From Chaenocephalus aceratus (Eukaryota; Chordata; Actinopteri; Perciformes; Channichthyidae), in assembly GCA_023974075.1 (NCBI GenBank), contig JAMFTG010000528.1, positions 1 through 64,000 on the forward strand: a stretch of DNA of 64,000 nucleotides, given 5' to 3'. Shown in pieces: positions 23,601 through 35,600 of this stretch. Each line of letters starts with the position of its first letter. Within the stretch, counting starts at the first letter, position 1. The notes under the pieces are model-generated. The model saw nothing but the letters and a program-made list of their open reading frames with translations. It was not told the origin of the DNA and made no database searches. Both the position numbers and the translations under genes were made by a program.

Positions 23601-26600
23601 ATATATACAAACATATTTCTCAGTATGTATATCAACGGGACATTTTCATATCTTTGCGCCATCAAAATGTATAAACCACACATCAAATCACATCTACAGA
23701 CCAAGACGAAGCGAATGGAAGTACTGCCAGCATGTGAAAAACGTGTGTTTTACATTTAATAGTTACAAAATGAATGAACCTATTATACTAACTACCCTAA
23801 AATACTATAACACTAACTATACAATAATCAACTTCAAATATGGAGAGTCTGAGAAGACAACTTTCCACATATAATTATCTCTTGACTAAATATAAAAAAT
23901 GTTGCATGCATGCCATAGCGTGGATTCGAACTCACGACCATCCGCACCAATGAGCAACGCTGATATCACTGCAACTGCACTGCTTAGAATCTGCCAGCCT
24001 TGTGGTGGGGGAGGGGAATAAAATGAAATGGCTCTTAGTACTGTGTACACGGTCGCAGGGTCCCCACATTTTGCAAGCAGGTTCCACACAAGTGCAACAA
24101 CACACTCTCTAAGGCTCGGAGCGCCAAGCACATTTTTTAAATTTTTTTCAATTTGCTCATTCTTCTCCAGCAAAACCCTGTCTGACTCTACGAGTAAATC
24201 AGGATTTTGTGAGAAAGTTTGCCATTTGATTGAAAAAAAGTTCTGGGTGTTCTAGGGTTTCCATACTTCAGATCCCTGATCTGGGCCCTATTTAGGCCCT
24301 TTTTGGGCCCTGTGAAAAAATTATCTATTTATATCTCTTTTAGGATTTCACGTTTTTTTTATTAAAAATATCTTATAGGAGTGAACGGTAGCAGCTGGAT
24401 TCCTGAAATTATACACCAGTGTACTACATATAGCGGGGAACATTTGCTGTGAATATCAATTGCGTTACTCAAATGCTTGATTTTATATCAATATTATTCC
24501 AATGAAAAGCTAATTTGTCCAAAAGTGCTACTAATCCGTATCTTTTGATAACAACGTCTGATCGGTTCTGGCTCAATGGCTATTCACCTCCTTTAATTAT
24601 TCCGCATCCAATGGTACCCTCCGTGAGTCTCTAGGACCTCAGGGGGCGGAGCTAGGGCAGTCAGACGTCAATGGCAGTAATGCATGATGGCATTTGATTG
24701 AAAAAAGGTTCTGGGTGGGCTAGGGTTCCCATATTTCAGATTCCTGATCTGGGCCCTATTTAGAGGCCCCCTGTGAACAAATTATCTCTTTAGCCCTTTT
24801 AAAAGTACTTTAAACCCTCACGGAGCACTGCGGCTTCTCAAAAGGCCTTAACGGAAGGTTTTGTTACATTTTAAGCCGTAACCTTTGACATTTAGTCGCA
24901 CCAGAGGCATCCATCTGCATCTGCTCTCCGAGACGGTTAAAATGACATCAAGCTCAAAGCAGTCGGACCTTCCTTTGTGCTCTAAAGGGCACCGTACGGC
25001 ATGAAAGCGTGACCTTTGACCTTTGGAGCTTTGTTACATTTCAAGCCGTAACCTTTGACATTAGGAGCAGCGGAGGCATTAATCTGCATGTACTCTTCGA
25101 GCCGGTTCCAATGAGAGCAAGTTCAAAGCGGTCGGAACTTCCTTTGCGCCGTCGAGGGTACTGTCGGCATTGCGAATGTGACCTCTGACCTCGGTTTTAA
25201 CCTTGTCCGAGGTCGCAGGGTCCCCAAATTTTGCAAGCGGATTCCACACAAGTGCAACAACACACTCTCGAAGTTTCGGAGCGCCAACCACATTTTTTCA
25301 ATTTTTTTTATTTTCTTCCCCTCTGCCAACACAAGCCTGTCAGATGCTAAGCTCCAGACAGCATTTTGTGAGAAAGTTTGACATTTTATTGAAAAAAAGT
25401 TCTGGGTGGGTTACAGTTTACATACTTCAGATTCCTGATCTGGGCCCTATTTAGAGGCCCCCTGTGAAAAAATTATCTCTTTAGCCCTTTTCAAAGTACT
25501 TTAAACACTCACGGTCTCCAGCTTAGAATTCCCCATATTACTGGAGATATCGTGATGGAGTTTTTTCACTTCAGTCAGAATATTCATGTGTATGCTGTTT
25601 TCGACACACAGATGCATTACATCTACAAACAGAGCATACAATGAGAGCACATGATACACTTTTGATGTTTGTTTCATTTCTGAGATAATGTTACAGAATG
25701 TTTCGGAAAATGAAGATTCCAGGACCACTTTAAATGTTTCGTTTACAATCGTTTCCCAATGACCCGGAATAGTACTGCCAGAACGAACGATATCCAAAAT
25801 GTCTTCCAGTTTACAAACTTCAGCCATTCTTTTTACACAGGGGTCACTACTCGTTCTGTTTTCAATCGTCCTCATCACCACACTTATTAAAAGGGTATTG
25901 ACTACATTCTGATCAATATATACAAAGAGTTTTGCATAGTAGTTTCCCATTTTTATTTTACTTTAAAGAGAAAAAGTCAATGTATCGAACAAGTCCCTGG
26001 CTTCAGTCAACTGCTGGTTATTAGGCTTCTTCTTCTCCCTCCAACTCGGCATGTATCTTTTCAAGTCTCTCCTTGAGGCATCTGCAATTTTTGAGATTGT
26101 GAAGAAAAGCCTCCGAAGCGCCTTGGATCCTCCAATCATCCGTGAAAATGTCTTTATCATTAAGAGTCTGGTCGATCTCGGTAATGAAGTCGGTGAGCCA
26201 GAGTCTTTTCATTAACGCGTTGTAATTGTTTCTGAAGTAAAAATCGGACATGTCATTCAGAAAATCGTGTTGCCTCTGGCCGGGGTGACTGACTCAGCAC
26301 CCGTTGCATATTTCTTCTCTGTACCGATGTAACACCCTCTCCACAATATCAACCAACACCGATTTCACTGTGTCCATAAACAGAGACGTTTTGGCCCAAG
26401 GAGCAAAATCAGCAGCAGTAGTATTGCAAGATTCAGGTTTCCCAAATGGTGGTGATGATGGTAGTCCAGGAGTCTGTTCCTGGCTGCAACTCGCGGGGGG
26501 AGTCTTGGTTTTTCTCTGCTCCATGGCTAGTTTACAACGGTTGTCTTAGTGGGGTCCTTCGTTTTAGATGATTTGCTGAGTGGAGGGTGGGGCCTATTGC

Positions 26601-29600
26601 GTTGAATGGGGGGAGTCATTTATAGAATTGAGAGTTTTTAAAAAAAAAGTTCTTTAAGCGTTGTAGCTTTTTCATCTATCATCTCCAACCAAGGAGCAAT
26701 AGGTTAAAATTTAAGAATAAGTAATAGTTTGTCAAGATTTTACGGAAAAAGTCAAAAAAGTATAGTTTGTCAGAAATATGGAAAAGTTATTGTGTACAAA
26801 TAGTATGTTGAAAATCAAAAGAAAGAAAACTCAATTCATTACAAATTAATGAATATTTTACCCAGTTCTAAAGTTTTACACACCTTAAAGAAAAACCCCT
26901 TCCTTACCAAGTACTTCATATTATACCCTTTGTTAAGTGTTGCGTACATCAAGGTGTATCTCAAAGTATCTTGGTAGCAGAAAATAACTAAAATATGTAA
27001 GTTTATCAGAAAAGAAGAAACCTTGTTTAACTGAACAAGTGTTGCATATGCCAAAGTGTGTCTAAAAGTATCTTAGTAACACAAGAAAAGAGAAAAAAGC
27101 ATTGATGTTAACAAAAACTGGATTGTTCCACTGAAATAATAAATAAATAATTTCAAAAAGTGCGTTTAAAAAGAACAAATGTACTCAGATAAAGTATTTT
27201 GTTAGACTATTAAGTCCAAGATGGTTACATTTTTACCCTGTAAACCATTTGTATTATATGTTTGTTTTCCTAATAAAGCCAGAGTCACCTGAATTAATTT
27301 TGTCTCCAGACCTTTTATTTTTAATTTTTACATTTTGTAACAATCTTAAAACAACAAACACTGTGGTTAAAATGAGTGTCTTTATGACGTCTCTCACACA
27401 GTTTTTTTTTTCTCACAAAATTCATTTTTAAACACATCGTCTTGATACAGAGATAACACATTTTCGTAAGACAACCCCGACTCTCTTTTTACATAGGTAG
27501 AATACACAATGTTTTTCTTTGAGGGGTCCTTAGTTTTAAATGATCTGGTGAGTAGGGTGTGACTTGTTATGTTGAGTGGGAGGCGGAGTCCTCTGCAAAA
27601 GTGAGAGTCTTTTTCACCAGTATAATGTCGATCGATGTCTGACTCTGTTTAAAAAAAGTTCTTTAAGCTTTTTAGCTTTTCCATCAATCATTTTCAGCCA
27701 AGCAGTCAGAGGCACCCGCAAGGATGTCTGAAAAAACCCCTCATGTAGAGTTGAAATACTCCAAAACAAAATCATCAGAGGGGTCCTTCCCCAGCGTCAC
27801 CAAACGGCTAATACCCTCGCCCCGATGGTCCGCTTTTAGTTTCCCAGACGGTGCTTGTCAGGACTCTTCTTACTTCTGTCGGCGGGGAAATAACTCCTTC
27901 TTCCTCCACATTGAGGGGCGGCGGTGAAATCTCTTCTTTGATCTCGCATGCTGTCTGTGTTTCTTTGCTTTTTACTGCAAATATCTTATGTCACCATATG
28001 TGACGTATGAGGCCCTGGTTGTAGAGCGTCCCGAATGGCCGTATTGAACCGAATGGACACCAAGTTGTTGATTCCCCTGGAGACTCGGATGGAGTAGATT
28101 GAGGTTGATACATATCAGTGTCAGCCATATCAATGTCAGCCATAGCGCTGTCGAGATCGGGTGTCCAGATTGTTTTAGAGGATGGGGTCCTCCAGGCGTT
28201 TGCTCCATGCTGTAACTCGCGGGGAGAGACGTGTTTTTTCTCAGATCCATTGTTAGTGTTCAACAAATGTCCTTGAGGGGTCCTTACTTTTAAATGATCT
28301 GGTGAGTAGGGCGGGGGGTTGTTATGTTGAGGGGGAGGCAGAGCCCTTGTACAAGCTGGAGGCTTTATGGAGTGAAATGGAGCAGAAACACATTTTAAGA
28401 AAACTTCTCTTTATGAATACAGCAACATTCTAATATTATCCCTAGTACAACCTCACACAAACTTAATATTGGGTTTCCTTATAGTGGTGTAAAATAATTA
28501 TAAAAAGACAAAGATCATGTTTTTAAAATTGTTTTATTATTTCCCCTCTTCAGAGAGACTTTTCTTATAGTTAGTAAAAAGTAATTACACATTAGTTCAC
28601 AGTCCCTACAATTAAAAAAAGAGAATATCCTCAGGTATCACTATTAAAAAACCTAAATAAGATCTTTTAAAAATAACATGAATACCCCCTTTGTAAAACA
28701 TATACTGCATTCGTATACTTCCAAGAGACTCCTAAACATCTACTTGGGCAGTGTGAATTGAACGATAAACCGATCACTGTAAACGAAACGCGGAGAGAAG
28801 CAGCAGTGCAAATCGTTAAGTCTATTACCATGTATGCACTACGGCATTAACTTGGTAAAATGTAATGTGTTTTTATGAAAATGTGTTCAATGTTGTGTTT
28901 TCAATTAAACAATCGCGGAGCCCTTTGGAGAAAAGTGAGTCTTTTGCAGTCAAAAACAGGGGAAAGTCTGCCCCTTCCTCCCTGAGCCCCTCCTCCAACC
29001 CCCACGAACGCATCCATGACCAAAAAAGAGGGCGCGAGATAAGTTTGTGCACAGATCTTTTGGCTGTACTCTGAACCCGGCCCAGATACTGCTTTCAACT
29101 ATTGACTGGCGCTTCAGACGGATGGTGGTAAGTTGTTACACAGGCCTCTCGATGATTAAACCTTATCGAGACGTCTCTCGGCCATTTTTCTTTTTTGAAA
29201 AAGGTGACTTGGTAAGCTGAATTGTCTGTCTTTTTTAAAATGTTGTTTTGAGCATATCTCTATACACTCCTCTGCTGGCTCATAGCCTCAGGAGGGGTGG
29301 GTCAAAGGAAGGAGGCTGGGAGGGGGGAGGGTAGGCACTTATACAGAGATTAATATCAAAGGGCATACATCAGAAGGCTAATTACACAACTCTGAGGGGC
29401 AGGGGTCAAATAACTTTAAAGAGACTGGCTTAATCAATACATGAAAGAACTAGACAACAAAAGGGACTGCCTGGGGCTTTTCACTCATATCTGATTACAA
29501 GGCTAATTATTCAACTCTCAGGGGCAGGGGTCAAATACCTTAACTTCATAGAGACTGTCTTAATCAATACATCAAAGAACTATACAACAAAGGGACTGCC

Positions 29601-32600
29601 TGGGGCTTTTCACTCCTATCTGATTACAAGGCTAATTACTCAACTCTCAGGGGCAAGGGGCAAATACCTTAACTTTAAAGAGAGCACTTATACAGTACAT
29701 CAAAGAACTACGCCGGGGGGCCTTTCACTCCAATCTGATAACACACACATCAAAGAATGGGGGGCGGGACAATGTGAGGCGGGACTTAGCTCATTGGCCA
29801 ATGGGAGGCTGACTTAGCTCATTTGCATAATTGGGGGCGTGGCCACCTAGCACTTTCTATGCATACTAATGTGATGAAAGCAGCATCATTACTACTACTG
29901 CAGTCTCTGCAGAGCATACAGGCTAATGGAGAAGCAGTTATTTCCAGCATTCTTTATTTACCAGTCATTCAAGTATGTGATGCCTTTTATCTGCTAATGT
30001 ACAGGAAGAAGAGAGATACATTGTCTGTCTAGTTGGCTTACGTAACAGTTAAAGTTTACAGCCTAAAAAACATGGAGCATTTCCCCCCCCTTTATTCATT
30101 TTTATGTCAATTTGCACATTTCATGGTGACGCTCAGCTTCCCCCCTTAACTCCTAACAGTCATCATCATGTCAACCACAACACAGAGAAATACTGATAGA
30201 AAGTTGTGTGTAGTTGTTGATACATTGCTGACAGAGGGAACTAGAATACAGATTTAAGAAATATCAGTTTTTGAGCATGTCATAAGCATGTTTTGTCTTG
30301 ACTATATTAAAACTATATTATAATAAAATAATATAGTATTTATATTATTGAATTGATTATGATTATTATTATTAGTAGAAGTAGTTTATTTGCATTAATT
30401 ATATTGTAATCTTTTTGAGGCTAGTATTTGGCAGGAAATGCAGACGTATCACCTGTAAACGCATACTGAACGACATACATGCACATTTACCATTTATCTC
30501 ACTGTATACAAAAGTAACTGTGTTGATAATAATAATAAACAGGAATGATATTTGCAAAGTAGCCTACTTTGTTTCCAAAAAAAAATTGTTCACTCCTGTC
30601 GGTTGGGGGGGGGGGCCTCATCTCACAATGTCGCTTGGGGCCCCAAGTTGTCCAGGGGTGGCCCTGGCCACTGAGATAACTTAGACTAAAGTGAACTATC
30701 TAACACTCAGAGTCCTTTACCTCACTGAGCCTCAGTCTGACAGGAGAGCTCTCCTTCCAGCTTGTTGTAGAAACAGCTTCATATCCGTTAGCACAGCAGA
30801 AGCTAACAGCAATCCCCGCCGGTACCGCTGCACCCTCTCTCTCTCTCTCTCTCTCACTTTGGCTGTGAGCTGCGGGCGCCAGATAAGCCAACATCCCCCA
30901 CTTTCATCACTTACAGCGCCCATCGTACAGGCCAAATGGAAAGTGTAACCGGTGGGGAAAGGGTGTTATCTTTAACTAATTATGAATGTTGTTACATCAA
31001 GGCGGAAAATTCATTTTTTTGTATTATATTTCCATTTAATCTTGTGGACGTGCAGATTCCCTGTCCTTCACCAGGGGGTGCTGCAGCACCCTCAGCACCC
31101 CTACTTCCCACGGCCACGGTATCTGATCATCTAACCTGTTTAAAGGTGGGGTAGGTAAGTTTGAGAAACCGGCTAGAGATCGCTAGAATTTGAAAATACA
31201 CAACCGGAGAAAATCTGCCACTTCCTTATAGAGCCCCTCCTCCAACACACACGAACGCGCACATGACCAATGAGGGCACCAGATAAGTTTGTGCCCCGAT
31301 GGAAGGCTGACAGGCAGGTAGGCCATCCAATCCGTTTAGCCACTTTTTACAATAGAGTCTGTCTGCAGACCGCAGCAAGGAGGCGTTTCCTATAGGGGCA
31401 TTTCCTATAGGGGCATTTCCTATAGGGGCGTTTCCTATAGTGAACGACGGGAGCCGGCTCTCGCCCGCGAACGAGACGTTTTTTGTTTTGTATTTGCGGA
31501 GGGATCTAGATCGGCATGAAGGCACATTATGCAATGTGGACATTATCCCGCTTATTACACATGGCCACATTCTCAACAAAGTAACGACATGACTCCCAAT
31601 AATAATTGAAATGCTTTTATGGATTTAGAAAAAGATTGTATTGATTTAAAAAATAGTTTTTTGTATTGATTTAAATTGACATGCATCCGCTAAGAAAAGT
31701 AGTCCGTTGTTACTGTTTGAACTAACGTAACAACGGCAGGAACTGCTTCTATAGTGTTTTTGAGGAGCTTTTTGATTACAGATTTGAAAACATCGTTGCT
31801 TGCTTTAAAAGTAGCACAATTCATTATGTCAAACCTTGAAAGATATCCCTGCCCTAATGCCCTATGTCTGGACCGCTGCGTAAAAAGGAGGGTTTCTGAT
31901 TACTTCTCTTCCTACTTTTTGTCCCCCTCTTCTCCCCGCTGCAGCCTAGCAGTTGATCTCAAAGCACGCTCCCCTCTCCTGCAGGGAGAAAAACTATATT
32001 TATATACTTTATATAGGTTGATACAGTAGCCCCTTTTTTTAAATAGTTTTTATAGGTGTTGCCATCTGTTTTGTGTAGCGTGGTTCTACAAGCAAGTCAA
32101 TGCATTTATTGGGTGGTATCAGAGAGTTACACGGGTCTGTAAATGCAATGAAAACAATTGGCCACAGCAAATAATTTATATTAAACATGTAATTTTTACT
32201 TTTGAATACTTTAGTACAAAGGATGTCTTGAATAATTTAAGTGATATATGTGTACACATATAAATCATTAGTCAAAACAGCGCTACATTTGATTTAATTA
32301 AAAGGTATAATATGTGGTAAACTGAAGAGCCCTTTGGGAGCCGAAAGAGCCGGCTCTTCTTGGTGAGCCAAATGATCCGGCTCAGCAAGAAGAGCCGGAA
32401 TTCCCATCACTAGAACAATGACTTCTTCTGCGAGGATTTATAAAAGCAGCTGGATAAAAAAAGTTAGGAAACGCCCCTATAGGAAACGCCCCTATAGGAA
32501 ACGCCTCCTTGATGCGGTCTGCAGACAGACCCATCTCACTTTTTACAGTATTACGGCTTCTACAGATGAAATTTTTGTATGGATTTGTTGTCAAAGCACT

Positions 32601-35600
32601 TCAGATATTCATTGCTATCGGGATGTTAAGAGCATTCCATGGAATATAACAACAAGTGTATCTCGAGCCGGTTTCTGAAACTTACCTACCCCACCTTTAA
32701 TGCATGTTCTGTAGAGTACATTAACAAAGAGTAATTGAACTCTCGCTTCTTGTCATCATCAGTAATAGTAAATAATCTACTCGTGAAATCATCCTCACTC
32801 TACATGTTGGACTTGAATGAATTTTAAAAACAGAAACCCACAACCACGACTCAACAACTCTAAAATCTTTAATCAGGTGAACAGTCATAGATCAAAAGCT
32901 GCTCTTTAGATGAACTGATGATATTTAAAACATGTTGTTTCCACAGACAGAGAGCAGGGTCTCCAGTCCCCAGCTGTCTGTCTCTGAAGAGTGACTGGTC
33001 TATGAGGAACCCTCCAGTCTTCAGTGATGAACCTGGACCCTCAGACACAAGGTAAGAGTTTCTCCTGTGACCTGACCTGAAGAGGATTCTGTTTTGATGT
33101 AATCTAATATATGAAACTGATCTTTAATGAAATCATGTGAGCAGTTTGTAAAGGGAAAACGCAGCAGAGCAAGCTAACATTATCTGAGGATATTTCAATA
33201 TGCAATTATATTATCATTGTATCTGTGTATAAAATGGTTTTAAAAAGCAAACATGTTGATAAATTCTGATTTAAAATCGAAATAAATCGTCCAAAACATT
33301 ATTTAACTACTTGGGCATGTCTATGATATGTCTCTTTAAGATGTTGTTAATAATAGTGATACCTGGAGAGCTGGTTGTGTTTAGCATTAGCAGATACAAC
33401 AGAGTTTTGTGATATCACATGTGGAGTCAATGCAAAGACCCAGATCCGTGCCTGGCAACAGGAAGGAAGTGAAGATGTTAAATTCATATCACCTGCGTAT
33501 TCGTGCAGTGTGAAACATTTCAACTTGAGCTTAAAGTTTGTGACGCTCTGTTTCAGAAACCTGTCAGTGTTGAGATTGAGCTCCTTTGGTCTCTGACGGT
33601 CTGAGGGGATCAGAGAGGAGAGCAGAGCTCCACAGCAGCTCATATTCAATCAGGGTTATTCAGGTTCCTGTTTAAACCAGAGACTGTCTGTGGCGCTAAC
33701 AATAAGACACTGCTGTACTTATGACTTCATGAAGTCACTCTGAGTGAGGATGGAGCAGCTAACGTTAGCCTAGCTTTAATCAAACCGGTCTCGTTGTGTT
33801 GGAGACAGACCTGACAAAGCTTTATCTCAGGCTGTTTACACATCAGTTTCACTCTGTTGTTATTTAGGCATCCTTTCCAGATGTTTACTGATATGAATTC
33901 ACAGCAGATTCTATGCTGGGTTTATAAAGCACCAGGTTCATACAGCTGAGTGTAGATGCAGGGAACATGTGCTCCTCTGGCTCATGAATCCAGACAGGAG
34001 GCTCTCTGGTGTTATGATCATGTGAATTGTAAGCTACCTGATCACAAGGGTATATTATTAAATATCAAAGTAGAACTTTCCCCCTTGTTGTACCTTTGGT
34101 GAGAATCAGCTCCCCTAAAGTAAAGTGCTGTAAAGGATGTGTTCCTCTCCACAGAGGGAAGAGGAAGAGTGGTGTTCCTGTGGAGGAGACGCTGTCCAGC
34201 TGTGCTCTGCGTCAGGACGTCCTGAAGGATCCAGTCTCTACCAGCTGTGCTCTGTGTCAGGACATCCTGAAGGATCCAGTCTCTACCAGCTGTGGACACT
34301 GGTTCTGCAGACAGTGCATCACCTCATACTGGGAGCAGAGACCTCCATCAGGAGACCCCTCCTGTCCCCAGTGTGGAGGAAGACCCAGACCCAGAGCTGG
34401 CCTGCAGACAGCCAGTCAGACCAGCTCTGTACGAGGTAAGAGGCCGAACTCATGCAGCGTCTTATTCCTCATCCTGGTTCATCTTTTTTATTATTAGTTA
34501 TTCTGTTGAAGAGCAAAGACATTAATGTTTATAAAACATTTAAACTTTTTATTAAATTAGTTTTATTGTTAGATTCTCTAAAGCATGTTCCTGATTCTCT
34601 CCTGTTTCTTCTCTTCCAGCAGAACGTGGTCTGCAGGAGGTTCTCGATGAACACAGGCTCAGTCTGAGGAGGAGATGTGAACGTGTGACTGAAGGAACTG
34701 ATCAAAGTGAAACCCTCCTCAACAGCATCTTCACTGAGCTCTACATCACACGAGGCCAGAGTGAAGAGGTGAATACCCAACACGAGGTGAGGCAGCTGGA
34801 GACGGCTTCCAAGAAGAAGCCCCTCCGTGACACTCCAATCAAGTGCCAGGACATCTTTAGAGCCTCACCTGACCAGCAGACTCCCATCAGAGCGGTCCTG
34901 ACCAACGGAGTAGCTGGAGTTGGAAAAAGCTTCTCAGTGCAGAAGTTCACTCTGGACTGGGCCGAGGGTTTGGGAAACCAAGATGTGAGTCTGGTGATCC
35001 CGCTCTCCTTCAGGGAGCTGAACCTGATCAAAGGAGAGCAGTACAGTCTTCTCAGGCTGCTGCATGTCTTCCATCCAACCTTACAGAAGGTCACAGCAGA
35101 GCAGCTGGCTGTCTGCAAAGTGCTGCTCATCTTTGACGGCCTGGATGAAAGCAGACTTTCTCTGGACTTCAGAAAGAAGAAGGTTGTGTCTGATGTCTCA
35201 CAGAAGTCCTCTGTCAACGTGCTGCTGACAAACCTCATCAGGGGGAAGCTGCTTCCCTCGGCTCTCCTCTGGATAACTTCCAGACCTGCAGCGGCCAATC
35301 AGATCCCTCCTGAGTGTGTGGACAGGGTGACAGAAGTACGAGGCTTCACTGACGCCCAGAAGGAGGAGTACTTCAGGAGGAGATCGAGTGATGAAGGCCT
35401 GTCCAGCAGAATCATCTCTCACATCAAGAGCTCCAGGAGCCTCCACATCATGTGCATGATCCCAGTCTTCTGCTGGATCACTGCTGCAGTTCTGGACCAC
35501 ATGTGGACTATAGACCAGAGAGGAGAGCTGCCCCAGACCCTCACTGACATGTACTCACACTTCCTGCTGGTCCAGACCAAGAGGAAGAAGCAGAAGTATG

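Noticed and set aside
23903..23975. Functional tRNA gene
   Set aside because: The B-box and T-arm are good, but the T-stem has a mismatch and the acceptor and D-arm halves do not pair; SINE or pseudogene is more likely.
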